A DNA stretch of 64,000 nucleotides from Camarhynchus parvulus. Taxonomy: Eukaryota > Chordata > Aves > Passeriformes > Thraupidae. The stretch lies in assembly GCF_901933205.1 (NCBI RefSeq), contig NC_044574.1:17469733-17533732 (forward strand), read 5' to 3'. Made by a program: the position numbers and the translations under genes. A model generated the notes under the pieces. The model was not told the DNA's origin and did not search any database. It saw only the letters and a list, made by a program, of their open reading frames with translations. Of the stretch, positions 38,822-51,144 are shown in pieces; positions within the stretch are counted from its first letter, which is position 1, and the number at the start of each line of letters is the position of its first letter.

Positions 38822-38850
38822 TGATTGATTGATTGATTGATTGATTGATT
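38822..38850. repeat. TGAT microsatellite, seven units
   Basis: Seven perfect consecutive TGAT tetranucleotides plus one T. Perfect arrays of this length are often length-polymorphic. Confidence 0.95.
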
Positions 38851-39321
38851 ATTTCCTGAGTCCACTAAATCATTCTGCTGAAATAAAGGAGACTGTAATC
38901 TTTCATTAATTCCTGAAAGTACTAGGAGTGATCCTAAAAATATATCAAAGAAAATTTATGAAAGAAAATGTAATATGGCCAGGCCAAAATTCTATATGCA
39001 GTACACTATTTCACTGCAAAAATAATTCACAGAAATTTAAAAAAAAACCAACCCTAAAATCGCTGCTAGTAATTACCTAGCTTGGTCACAGAGCTGATTA
39101 TCAAGTACTAACATGTATGGGCCACTGAAGTGGAAACTGCTTGAACTTAATGAGCAGTTAGAATAGGCCAGAGTCAAAACTGGATTTCTGTTTGGCTTAG
39201 AACCAGGTAGCAGCATCTTTTCTTGCTACTGCTTTTAGTTTCCACTCTCCAGGAAGGCAAATCCAGTTTCTTACAGATGTTTAAACTACTTCACATTTAT
39301 TGAGGAGATAAGATCACACAA

Positions 39322-39367
39322 ATGGGATATTACTATGTTATTTTATGGGATATCACTATGGTATTTT
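39322..39367. repeat. Tandem duplication, 2 x 23 bp
   Basis: Two adjacent 23-bp units (39,322-39,344 and 39,345-39,367) each begin 'atgggatat' and end 'tatttt', and differ at two positions. This is a local duplication about 100 bp before the perfect hairpin at 39,463. Confidence 0.9.
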
Positions 39368-39462
39368 ATCTCTTAGAAAAATCTAATGAGATATTTATTT
39401 ATTTGTTTTTTAAGAGGAAATGCACAGTAAATACTTCAAAAAATTAAGGTCTGTGTTCATCC

Positions 39463-39506
39463 TCATGAACTTCACTGTTCATCCTCATGAACAGTGAAGT
39501 TCATGA
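39463..39506. repeat. Perfect inverted repeat, 20-bp arms, 4-nt loop
   Basis: The left arm 39,463-39,482 and right arm 39,487-39,506 are exact reverse complements, with loop CCTC at 39,483-39,486. A 17-base direct repeat overlaps the structure: 'tgttcatcctcatgaac' occurs at 39,454-39,470 and again at about 39,477-39,493. Together these suggest a template-switch or slippage event during replication rather than a functional site, although a stem-loop RNA cannot be ruled out. Confidence 0.92.
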
Positions 39507-42500
39507 AAGCCAGGAATATGCATGGGTTTTGTGAATTTGGAGAGGGGAAAGGTACTGCTAGTGCACTGGAAAGCAAAAGAATGAGCGTGCCAAACATTAA
39601 TTAGTACCTTCATGCTCAAAGAGGAAATAAGCCATAAAATAAATTAAGTAGTTTGCTACAGCTCTGCCAAGGCTTTTGAAGAATTCACAGTACCTATGAT
39701 ATTTGAAAAACGCATCCAGTTTTGGCAGAAGATGACTTGGGGCTGCAATGTGGCCTCCAGCTGAGGTTAAGGATGCTTTTCCTTTGGAAAGCAAGCTCCA
39801 CGTGACCTGGATGAACCATGCAGGGCAGACACTTCAATTTCTCCAGGTTACATCACAGATCTCCAGGGGTTTATTATAAAGCAGGTATTCATCTCAATGG
39901 GCTGTGACACACAAACACCCACTGGCTGATGACCAGCTCCCCTGCAGCCCTCCTGCCTCATGATTAAAGTGTCTGCTTTGATCCCAAGGCAGATGTGCTT
40001 CCAGACCACTCCCACAGGAAAAAAGGGAAGCTGGGAAGGACCTGCAGGTCACTGGAGTGGCTCGTCCAGCTCTGCCCCTTCTCCCTTCTCCAGCACTGAG
40101 CAAACCTGACATGGACAACCCATCTGTCTCCTCTGAAGTGAAACAGCCAAGCTATTTCCATGCTGTGTTAGGAAAACATACCAGAGGAGACATATATCGG
40201 TAAAGTATTTGCAGCTTCAATAACACAAGTATGTCATCAGAAGTGGAATATTCATTTATTCCAAATTTGTTCTAGTTTAAGAGAGTTCAACTCCCAAACA
40301 CCTGTATTACCTTATGAATACTAATGCATATTAGTGAAAATAGCTAAAACTTCCTTCTCAGAAAACCATGACTACTTCTGCAGAAATTCACAGTTAATCC
40401 ATATTTATTTTATCCTTCTCAGCTTCTGACACTCAGAGCAGACCATTTGCCACAGGCTCATGACAGCCCAGACCCAGTCACACCACCTTCATTTGAAGCA
40501 AGGAGTGCAGGGTACTCCATTGCTTTAAAGCATTTTTAGTCTAGAGCTGATCACAGTGCTGTCAAAAAAGTGCTTTATTTATAGCAGGCTGCTGATTCTG
40601 TCTGAAATTATTCCTATCTCACAAATTATGCTCTGTGACTGGCTTTGTTTTGGGAAAACACTTCTGCATAATTGATAGTGGAATTCAGGAAGGTGCTAAA
40701 AACTATCAATTTCTGGTGTCAAAAAGCAGCTGAGGCTGAAACATGCTGCTTAATGTACTGCAAGATTATCTGATACATACAAAAAATTTTCTAAAATTCT
40801 AACATGTATCAAATAAAGGATATAGTTGGAAATATGATTCCATATTATAACTGGTAGAAGAAATGAAAACTATTTGTAGCTTTGATCCAATGAAATGTTT
40901 AAAAAGGGATATTTCAAACTCAGTCTTTCACTGAATACTTCCTCAATAGTAGGGACCTCATCTTTTTCTGCAAAGGTACAGGAAACTTCCTTTTTGAATT
41001 ATTAAATGCTTTTTGAATGCAGCTAAGATTCACAAGCCTGACACTCTGATGAATCTTGTGACTATGTTGCATTACCACATGACTAAAGATCCTTGGCTGT
41101 TGGATAAAAAATGAATTGCTTTTTCTATCAAGCAGAAGGACAAAAAAAAAATTAGATAAATGAGTCATTGTTAATGTTTCCATTTTTTCATGTGGATTTT
41201 TATTCTGCAGCAATTAGCACCCTCTAATACCTAAGGTACAAACCAGCATTATCTGTGTATTTTGAATTCAAAAACTAATCTACATTAATGACTGAACATT
41301 AACTCATATAACAGAAAGGCATATGATAAAGGCCCCTAATTTCATCATTTCAACAACTAAAAAAATATTTTACAGTTAATTCCAGACAGCAATTTTCTGA
41401 CAATTTTTACTGAGAGAATTGCTGTTCTTTCCACGATGAAAATAATTTTAGTGTCAATGTTGTACATGTAGTTCTTACACTGCAGATAGACTTGCCAGTA
41501 TGGCCACATACTGCTCAGAACATCCTGATTAGGAACTGTTTTTATATGTGTACTTTCATTGTTTTGAAATAACATTCTGTTTATTGAGCTTAAGAAACTT
41601 TTGTGTTTGTGATTGACACCACATGTAGATCTTTCTGTGATTTTGTAGTAATGTCCAAGCCCCACTCACTATTTAATCTTGCCATCTACGGTAGAAGAGC
41701 TTCTCTGGCAGAGGCCTCTGGCCTCAGTTCCCTGAATAAAATTCAAGGTTTTATTCTGCTAGGAGGTGGAAAAGCGCTTCCAATTTATCTGTCTTTTCAC
41801 GTAGAATTGCAGCTACTTCTTTTCAGTTGATTTTTCACTTGCCAGGTAGAGTCTTTTATTTACACTGAGTGTTCTTACTTTGCTTATGAGTAAAAAAGTC
41901 TTATGTATCAGAATTGGGTGTGCTTCAAGGGGAAAAGACAATGTTATAGTGGAAAATAAATGGATCAGCAGCCCAGAAATATATGGGAGCTTGCCAATTT
42001 TTAATTGGCTGTGAGGACACAAGTGGGGGTAATGCGAGAGTTAATTACAGTCCCATTGGAGGAAAAAAAAAAAAAAAAGAGAACAAAAAATAAGAGAAAA
42101 GGGTATAATTAAACAGAGAGAAAATGAAATCAAGAAAGCTAAGTGTTTGAAATGTAGAACTTACTGTCCAGGTTGTTTTTTTACTAAGTATTAGACATGT
42201 ATTTATCAGTATGGGATAGAAGTTCACGGTACTAATGTCATACTATTCCACAGCATGTACTCACTAGGAAAGAACAAAACAGCTGAGAAAACATTTGTAG
42301 ATTCCTTATACCTTTGGAAGGAGTCTATAAATACTGAAGAGAGCTGAATGAAAGCACCCAACCATTTTACAACCTAGAAACATTGCTGCCACCTTAAAAG
42401 AACATCAAAATAACTCTGAGAAGGTCAAGTGTCTACATGTTACAGACACAGAAGAGAAGAAGGGAAGAGCAAACAAACCAGTGAACCAACTATGTGGCCT

Positions 42501-43737
42501 TGTAGAGACCCAAAAGTTTTAAACAAGCATGTAAAAACTGAGAAGGTGAAATCTTGTTGGGAGGACAGCTGAAGAACTGTGCCTGATGCATTGAGTTCTG
42601 ATAGCTTTTGTCAGACAAAAAACTTGTTTGTGTACTCTTGAAATTCTCTTTATGAGAGTGTTCTACTCAGTTTTCAGACTGAAAATTTGCAGGAAACTAA
42701 GTTTTTGATGGATGAAAGGGTGCAAAGACCTACAAAAATTACTTTTTGATCAGGAAAGTTGAAAGGCTCAAGTAGAGGCTGTGATTGGAAGACCAGAGCT
42801 CTTGAGCTACAGCTGAATGCACAACAATATTATTTCATGTCCAGAAGTAAAAGGCACTTTGCAAAAAGTTCACTGTGCATGGCATGGCCAAGTAGCAGGT
42901 AGGCTGACATTATAAGCAACAGGAATGGCAGAACAAAGATCCAGTGTAGCCAAGTCAGATGTCTGACATCTGTTACCTGATGGTACTGCAGGGAGGTGCT
43001 AATGGCTGAAAAAGTTACTTAAGATTCTGCAAGAATGCAACTTATTGGTCAAATGTCACAGCGACTAAGTTTCTTCAGGCATGCAGCAAAAATGGCATGA
43101 CAGCCTGGTGAACACGGGCTGGAAGAAAGCAAAAAGAAGGAGATATTATTTCACAAGTGAAGACATAACTGGTATGGCAGAGCTTTATGAGGCAAATCAC
43201 AGGACTGGATTATTGGTGTGGAACAGTCCCTTGTTCAGCAAGTTTTCAGTGGAAACAAAAGACAAATGTTGTCCTTAGTTTCAAGAACACATATAAATGC
43301 TATAAAATAGAGAAAATTAAAAAATGAGTTTGTTGAAACTCTTGGGGGTGGGTACAAACCAAAAAAGGAAAAGAGTAAATGTGTAAAACTGAGCCAGAAA
43401 GGGAGGATTACATCTCTTTCTTTTGGCAGAAAGTGTTGTTTTTGTGAATGGGAAACCTGAAAATCCTATGAAGGAGATATGATGGGATTTTAGATACCAC
43501 ACGTTAAAGCTAAAACTTGTCTGAATATCACACTGGAAGAAAATTGTAATTTCAGAGTGAATAAGTTACTATGGAGAGGTTATTTTAGTTTTGGTGCTAT
43601 CTAAGAGGAAAGAATGGATTAACAATGTCTTCTGGGGAATGTGGTCAAACTGATTTTTCTAGGAAAATGATATGCAGCAGCTACAGAAATAAAACAGAAA
43701 CATCCTCCAATCACACCATCAACAACAAACTCAACAG

Positions 43738-44640
43738 ATTTCAGCAAACTCTGGAGAGTGGCTAAAGGTCGTTTAGAAAGATGCTTGAAGCTAAATACGT
43801 GCAAGTATGCTGGCAGTTTATGCAGGAAAGTTACATTAAATGCAAAAATTGTACCAAAGAACAGAAAGAGGAGCCCGTTGCACTTGGAAACCTTCAACAA
43901 TTGGCTGTCAAAATGTAACCCTACAAAAAAACCCAAAACCAACAAAACAAAATCCCAAGGTCATATAACAAAGGAAGAATATAGAGGAAAAGCATACAAA
44001 ACAGAATGGAAGTATAAAGTGAATTTCAAATTGCAAGAGACAAAATGAACAAAAATAATTTAAAAATATCCAATAAATTTAAAAAAATATAAAAAGCAGA
44101 TCAGTGGTAGGAGAAAGGGAGAGAAAAGAATGCAGATAAAGGTAAAATGTAATTATCTAAAATCCCCTTCACACCAGCCTTCAAAAAATGGTAAATCTTG
44201 ACAAGCCATTCAAAACCACTTAAGAGAAAAAAACTGGATTGCAAGTTGAAGTATATAAAGAATATGTTATGAATATTTAGGTAAGATGGATGTACTCAAA
44301 TTGTCTGGTCTCAATTAAATTCACCTTAGAGAAATGAGACAGTGATTTCTGAATCACTAAAAATTATCTTTATGAGCTTCTGGAGGACAGGGGAGGTCCC
44401 AGATGACCAGAGAAGGGCAAATACAGCATTTGTCTCTTGACCAAAAAGGAGTGCTGATGGAATGAGAGACCAATCAGCCTAAGTTTGATTAATGGAAAAA
44501 TTCTGCAACTACTCAACTACACTAGAAGTATCCACATAATTTTCAGAATAGATTCCTCTTACTGCAGACTATAATCCTAAAGAGAAAAACAAAGCCATAC
44601 AAACTAAAAATACCAGAACATGTTTGTTTGTCAACCTGGT
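43738..44640 (+). mobile_element. Old CR1 LINE fragment, plus strand (linker and early RT)
   Basis: This is a diverged CR1-type LINE piece running from the region between endonuclease and reverse transcriptase into early RT. The open frame 43,758-44,048 has IVPKNRKRS near residues 31-39 and TKEEYRGKAY at residues 71-80. These match the order in CR1 proteins of a basic K-S-R-K block followed by a KEEYR-like segment and a K/R-rich helix. At 44,378-44,470 the DNA reads 'tctggaggacaggggaggtc' and continues with a GEVP-D-(D)W-like, then NYRP-like region, as in the start of the RT domain. It is shattered by stops and indels. The end near 44,600-44,640 is approximate, and upstream extension into 42.4-43.7 kb is possible. 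Confidence 0.72.
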
Positions 44641-44974
44641 ACAAAAAATGTTACAGGGTAGATGGCCTGTGGCATAGAGAAGGTATGGCAGTTCACACAA
44701 AAGTAAAATATGCTTCTGTCATTTATGCGCCAGGAGAGAGAAACAGCTCACTATTCTTCAACAGAAAATACATCCATGAAAATATGGTAATAATCTATGG
44801 GAAGTCACTTTTAAAACTGACCAGAGAAATGCTGTAACTGCTAAGGACAGGCAGAAGTTAGAGAATAAAAGAGGTTTTGTTCCCCAATAATAAACAAAGC
44901 TTTATACATTGATTTAAAGTCACAAAATGACTGCATACTCTCTGCAGGACACAAAGGGCCTTGGATGGACTCAC

Positions 44975-45445
44975 ACAATTTTAATGCTTGGACAGAAACC
45001 TTTGGAAATTATCTAGTCCAGTCTCCAACTGGAAAAAGAACCAGTGTCAAAGATTAATTCATCTTCAAAGTTAGGTCAGACCACTTAGGGCTTGTCCAGA
45101 CAAGTTCTGAAAATCTCTCAGGATGAAGATTTCAATCTCTCTGGGCAACTTATTCCAGCATTTGATCACCCTCAGGGCTGAGAAGTTTTCTTGTGATGAC
45201 ACAGAATTTTCCTTGCTGTAGCTCTGGAAGATGCACAAGTTGTGCTCCATCTCTCTCTAATCAGCCCCTAGGTTGTACAAGTTCCCCTTCAGCTTTCTCT
45301 TCTTCAGGCAAAAAAAGGCCTCTCAGCTCTCTCAGCTGCAATCCAGCCCCCTGAACACCTGGTTTTTCTCAGCTGAACTTATTCAAGTTTTCCAGCCTCT
45401 CTATTGTACTGCAAAAGCTGGGCACAGCCATGAGCACCACTCATC
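44975..45445 (-). mobile_element. CR1 LINE 3' fragment, minus strand
   Basis: This is a minus-strand CR1 3' end, fairly diverged. Landmarks on the plus strand, in the order expected for a reversed copy, are 'attatctagtccagtctcc', 'tctctgggcaacttattcca' followed by a CACCCTCA-like block, 'gctccatctctctc', 'cttctcttcttcaggcaaaa', 'cctctcagctctctcagctg', and a GGGCACAGC-like block near 45,420. The copy encodes the last part of the reverse transcriptase and the 3' end, with many indels. The open frame at 45,273-45,635 on the plus strand is antisense to it and is not a gene. It lies just after an older plus-strand CR1 piece in opposite orientation. Confidence 0.85.
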
Positions 45446-46949
45446 CTCTGTTCTCACAGAACAGGGGGAACTCTGCTACAGGACAAAGAACCTGAAACAC
45501 AGGAAAAGCCAAGTTTTTCTCACATTATTATACCTGACTGCAGGTGCTCTTAAGATGAACTTGTTCCCAACCCCATATTCACTCACAGGCTACAAGGTGG
45601 GAAATTACTTCCAGTTTTACTGGAGGTTCCCCTGAGGGGACCAACATCACAAATATTCATAAATTCAGCAAATGCATTTTTGAGTGGTGAAGCAAATCAC
45701 TATGAGTTTTAATCACCTTATTGTCCCTTGTGTTTCTCTAGATGAGCACAGAAGAAGCTGTCTCAGATAAACTGCTGATTCCAATTTTTTTCTTCTTTCT
45801 CATGTTCAGAAAAATAAAAATATCACACAATAAAAAGAGCCTCTCTCTTGTACTGCCTCAGACAAAGCACTGCAGCAAACATCTAGTAATTTCCCAGGTC
45901 AGCACAAAGAAGTCAAGCAAGACAAGTTCTGCTTGCAAACAGTAGGTCTGTTGAGCGGCAAGGAGCCTTCCTTCAGCTGTCAAAGGACTGAACTGACAGC
46001 AACCTTTATACATATATGGTTGAAGTATTAAAGCTCATGGTGCATGACTAAAGGAAAACCAACCAGTCTCTATTTTTAGACTCTGTCTCAGAGCTTCTGT
46101 CTATATTCTTCCATCTACATTTCAAACTATTTTGGTTCTAAAATGCATGATTGGTGGCAGAGAAACAAGCCAAGGTGAAAACATCACTAAATATTAGCCA
46201 ATGCATCTTCACAAGTCATGACCCATGTAAGCACTCTTAATACTGCATAAACCATGGAAACAAATTGTTTGCAGTTCCTTTGTAAAAGCCAAGGAAAGAA
46301 ATCTAGAAAAGCCATAAGGATTTGGAACCTTCATGGTCTGGAAACCCCCCACTCCAAGACACAATCAAAGTCAACTTTGTCCTTTCTCCAAAAATTTTCA
46401 AGCTGGACTATTCAGCCCAGTGATATTTTATAGGGGAACAGACAATGATTTAAATTATTTGTGTTTATCTCCTAGCACAGACTGCAGAAGCTGTAACCAG
46501 GTTTTTATCCAGTTTCTAATATGGGTATTCCTCCTCTACCCATGACTTCGGAGCCAGCACAGGCCAAGCCCATAACTTAAGAACTTTTGCACTGGGGCAG
46601 GGCAAATACACCTCCAAGTTAGTATGCTGTAGATCCCCAGAGAAGACTAAAAAGTGGTATTTCCTTTAAGATGTCCTTGATGTCTTCAGCCAGGGCTTTC
46701 TGAAGTAGAGATAAATTTCCCATATAGTTGCCTTTTTGGATTTATCTTTCATGAATTTGTAAAAGAGCTTTGGCCAAAATCAGTATAATTTGCAAGCTGA
46801 CTATATGCACTGTGATAGGTACACCCCTGGCATGTTCTGAATCTGCCACAGGATAATTTCACTCCTCATACCTTAATAATGAGAAACACTGAACCTCTTT
46901 ACGTCCCTTCATGCCACTCACTCCTATAACCTCCTATCTCATCTCCTGC
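45446..46949. other. Unique non-coding DNA inside the LINE cluster
   Basis: I see no gene or named repeat in these 1.5 kb between two minus-strand LINE fragments. Open frames are short. Diverged LINE sequence too old to recognise by eye may be present. Confidence 0.5.
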
Positions 46950-47430
46950 CTTTCCCCTCATTAGTCATTTTTATCAAGGCTGAAGAGTCCTGATCTACTT
47001 AGACGTGTCCTTGTACTAAACCCCTTCTGTACCTTTGATCATTCATGCTGTTTTTTTCTGTACCTTTTCTAGCTTTGTTTTGTCCTTTTTGAGACACTGG
47101 AACAGCATACAGGAATCAAGATAAAGGCAATCGTTTCATACAGAGATATAATGATGTTTGCTTTTGTTCTCTTTTCCTTTCCTAATAATTCTTAATGTCA
47201 TATTTGCTGTTTTGATAGCTACTCAGCACAGAAGTGACATTTTCAGAGCACACCCTATTATAACTCACAGATCTCTTTCTCGAGCTATAAAAGCAGGAAC
47301 ATGGCACACCACTGCAGATATAATGGGAGGACTGTTTTTACATGTACTTTACATTTATGACTACTGACACCTTATAACCCATTCATTCAACACTTTTCTG
47401 CAAGTCTTCAGTGTTGCCCTTTTGCCCTAA
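46950..47430 (-). mobile_element. Ancient CR1-type LINE fragment, minus strand
   Basis: This matches a CR1 subfamily better known from turtles and crocodilians, so it probably predates birds. In plus-strand order: 'aaggctgaagagtcctgatc' (end of the RT frame), 'ctgtaccttttctagc', 'cagcatacaggaatcaagat' (the reverse complement encodes the L-E-Y-(C)-V-Q-F region), 'tttcctaataattcttaatg', and 'cacagatctctttctcgagc' (the reverse complement encodes E-R-D-L-G-V). The order fits one continuous RT C-terminal segment on the minus strand. It is broken by stops and gaps. The right boundary near 47,430 is uncertain. Confidence 0.82.
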
Positions 47431-50400
47431 AAGAAACTTCTCTGTTGCCCACTCCCCCCTCTTCCTGGGATTGTGATAGCAGCAATGAGGATGAGATTTA
47501 GATTTAAGGAGGTCAATGGAAAAAAACCCTGTAGTTATAATCCCTACACATAAAGCTTGGAAACCACTCTAGTTTTTTGGGTAATATGAGCTATTTTTCC
47601 ACCATTTGCAATTGTGAATCAAAGTATAAAAGGTACTTTTTGGCTTTTTTTAATTAAAGGGAGAAAGAAATATCTGAAAAGAGAGATAAACAGGCCAAAG
47701 AAGACCTCCATAAGTACAACTACCTCAGTGACAGGCTTTTCCTATATGTCAGCTATATTTGAACTGTTCTATACATCTGTAGAATACTTTAATCAATGTC
47801 TAAGTCTTACTAGCAGAAAAGTGCTTTAAAGATCATTTGACCCACTAATTTAACTTGTCTGAGGAAGGCCCCTCTGCCTGCCTGTTAGCCCAAACATGCA
47901 CCTCTCCCTCTAACAATTTCTCCTGCTCACCATGCTTTAACTGTGATTTGCTTTGATAATCTTTCCCATTTAGTTAATTCCAGCACTTTTGACAATGCTG
48001 CCATTTCAGTTCTTTATATTGCATGGAATGTAAGAAATCCAACAGATTCTCATTGAACAGGAGGCATTAAGATGGTTTTACTGTTCTTCTAGAAAGGACT
48101 ACCCTGCAGGCCTTTTCAGCCTTTGCTCTCCCATGCTAAATGACATTGCCTAGGTTTAAGGAGATGTATCAATACAATTTCTTTTCATCCTACTGTAAGC
48201 ACAAAATTTTCTGACTATATAGCTTCTTTTAAAAACAAAACAAACAAAAAACCCAGGTTTACTTTTCCTGCAGATCCTCTGTAAGGCTCTCTGTTGCTTA
48301 TACACAGGGAAAAATCCTTTCAGCATTTTCTCTTGTACCTTTAAGTTGTTTTTTATTATTTGATTGGAATACCCTAATATTTTTACAGTTAGGCAAAGTG
48401 TGTACATTTTTCTAGTTTCCTTTCTTGGACCTTCTGAATACTGATTTCCCAGTTAGTAATACATTTGACCCTTCAATTTAATGACACCTTTTATTTCCTC
48501 ATTGAAATCTGTTTTGATATTGTAGTGTGAATTTTCACTGAAACTCTAATTTGATGTTTCAAAATTAAAATTATCCCTATTACATCCAAATGCACTTCAC
48601 CCTTACAAATGGTTCTTTCAATTTCCTTTGTTTGAACTCCTCATTTCAACACAGATGATTTTTTCAAGTTAGGCAGTAATATAATGAATTCTGCTGTTCT
48701 TATCAGAATATTGAATCTAATTACATTACAGTGACCTAAAGACTTGGACAGTAGCTTTTTGACAGTAGCATTTTGAATTGGATCCTGTCCACTCTTGCAA
48801 ACCAACTCAAAAATTTCTTCATTTCTTCTCTTTCCCTTAGCAGCTGTTGCATTCAACAGTCATTTCTGGATTAAAAAATTTACATTTGAACTCTCATTGA
48901 ATCTATCTGCAAAGCAGATAATGACATTTTACCATTATAATTGTATTTTATAAGTGGCATGTTCTAGGATATACTTTTCTGAATAAGTTTCTAAGATTCA
49001 AATCATAAATTATTACATATACAGCTAAATACTAATAAATACAAGGAATTACTATTTAAAAATTGTTCTTCAATATGTCTCATATCCTTAAAAAACGGAC
49101 AAAAGAGGAATAAGGCATAATGAAATAGTAGCAATATTTTTTCCTTTAAATTCAAAATGCCTTTTAAAACTCTGACAGTAGAGTTCAATATTTTCATTTC
49201 TTCTGTCATTTCTTCCTTTGTCCCAGTCTCTTTCTGCCTTTTCAGCCACCATTCTACTTTTAATTCGTTTAGTTTGAACTTTGATTTTCATATTCCCATT
49301 AATTAAACCAGGACTAAAGACAACTCAGAGGAAGGCCAAAGCACTAAGCAGCCTCTATCCACAGGCAGCTTGTACCAGTAGGGGCAGCTGTACTGACAGA
49401 CACAAGAAATTCTATATTTTATAGTATTCTATAAAAATACTTAGTTTGAAAGACATTCTTTGACAAACATTCTGATCTGTTTAACAATCTTTTTTGAGAG
49501 ACTGCCACTTTCCTGTAAAAAAAACCCAAACACCTAGAGGACAAACCACATTTTTTAAGGAACGTGGAAAACCTGTCTCCTCTTTTCTTTCTCTTTCATT
49601 AGTGAAAGAGTCATAATTTTATCCAAGTAGGTCATTATATGATACATTGAGAGTCATGGCATGAAAAATTTCTGTACAAAAATATCACAGACCTGATTCC
49701 TATTTGTTGCATTTAGGACACACAGAAAGGGAAGGTCTGAAAGACTTTAATGGTAGTAACTTAAGGCATTTTCCATTAAATGCTCCATGAAATAAACTCC
49801 TTGGTAAACAAGGAAAGTATTAAGCATTGAAAGTTATATAAACATTGTTAAAATGTGGCAAATCAGCATAAAATTTTGCTATAAGTATGATTTGCATGCT
49901 TCAAAAACAAAAATCTCAAAAAATTCTGGTTTCAGAATGGTAAAAACAGATTCCTAGCTGTAATTTTCTCATATTATCCTTTACAATTCTGTTTCAGCAC
50001 TTTTATATAGGGTGGTTAATGAAGGCATAGTTTTACCCATTGCTGGGACTGAGTAATGTATCCAGGGATGGGAGAAGTAGAGTTCAGATCTCCATTCTCC
50101 CAAGATTTCAGCCCATGCCATTTTAAGACAAGTCATTTCCACCTCCTGTTACACAAGGGTTAAAAACTGTTTGGCAGTGTTTGGCAGTTAAACCTCTTCT
50201 GCACAGAAAAATGCACATCCCTCATTCTGGGATATGGTTCAGGGACTTTTGGAAAAAGATGCCAAAAGCAGCTCCTCACTCTTGTAAAGGCTTGTGAATT
50301 TAAGCCAGTTTTTTTTCTGAATGTATAAAAGAGAAGCCCTGCTATTCGAACACACATACTCATTTATTGAAAAGGCTAAAACCTTTTCTACATCTGCTTG

Positions 50401-51144
50401 ATTTGATTCAGGTGCTGGTCAAACTAAAAATATACATTAAAAAAATTATTTCTATCCCAAAATATGTTGATCGCAGCAATGAAGACTGGACATGCAGTTG
50501 TAAATGACAGATTTATATAATCTTAGAAGCCTAATCTGTCAGTGCTCACCTGGTATATCCATGACTGATCCTTTGAAAGAACAAAGCACTGTGCTTCCCT
50601 AAACTCCAAAAAGCCATAGATCCATTTGTCTGTATGATCCCACAGGTAAAGAAGAAGGTAAGAAGGTAAAAATAACCAAGTAGCATTTTAGTCTAACAAA
50701 AATGTTAAAATATCCAGTTGAATAAATTATTTATAATACATTGAAGTTTAGTTCACAAAGAGTAATAAATCTCAATTTTTTCACTTCAGAGAACCTTTAT
50801 GTGTAATGAAAATGTATACTTCTGCCTCATCTCTCAACATGTCTCTGGAGCTACTGAAAATGTAAAATAATCTAACCTCACTCAAAGTAAATAAATAGAT
50901 CATATAACTTAAATGCTCTTGAGGGATGAATAGAAGCATCACTGAAGATTCAACGAGACACTGTAGAACAGACCAAGCTGTAAATGGGACTTAGTCTTTA
51001 CCCTTAATAATGACTGAAAAAAGAGGAAATATTCATGAAGATATCTGGTCTTCAGCACACCTTTTCCTTGCAAAAAATACGTACTAAACCAAAAAACCTA
51101 AACCAAAATACAGTATTTTTTTTTATGAATGGGGTTTTTAAACT
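47431..51144. other. AT-rich non-coding DNA, possible further LINE relics
   Basis: No gene is recognised. A minus-strand frame at 48,641-48,856 has a weak likeness to the end of a CR1 endonuclease (see findings). If real, it would be an upstream part of the same ancient minus-strand LINE as 46,950-47,430. A 10-bp tandem pair lies at 50,168-50,187. The rest shows nothing I can name. Confidence 0.5.

Larger units (their letters stand above)
24560..43737. other. Long AT-rich stretch without recognised gene
   Basis: Nineteen kilobases are free of any exon or RNA gene I can support. The stretch contains small structures listed separately: inverted repeats at 28.68, 28.94 and 39.46 kb, an A-rich tract at 30.56 kb, a TGAT microsatellite at 38.82 kb and a 23-bp duplication at 39.32 kb. 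It also has homopolymer A runs at 35,954-35,968 and 42,063-42,078, GC-richer blocks at about 35.38-35.66 and 39.89-40.17 kb, and a possible LTR-derived block at 33.58-33.96 kb. The segment 42.4-43.7 kb may be further diverged LINE sequence upstream of the CR1 piece that follows, but I cannot show this. Confidence 0.55.

Noticed and set aside
42390..43737. Upstream continuation of the old plus-strand CR1 into its endonuclease region
   Set aside because: No endonuclease motif could be read in any frame; kept only as a possibility in the neighbouring entries.
45273..45635. 120-codon plus-strand open frame
   Set aside because: Most of it is antisense to the minus-strand CR1 fragment; a by-product of the repeat.
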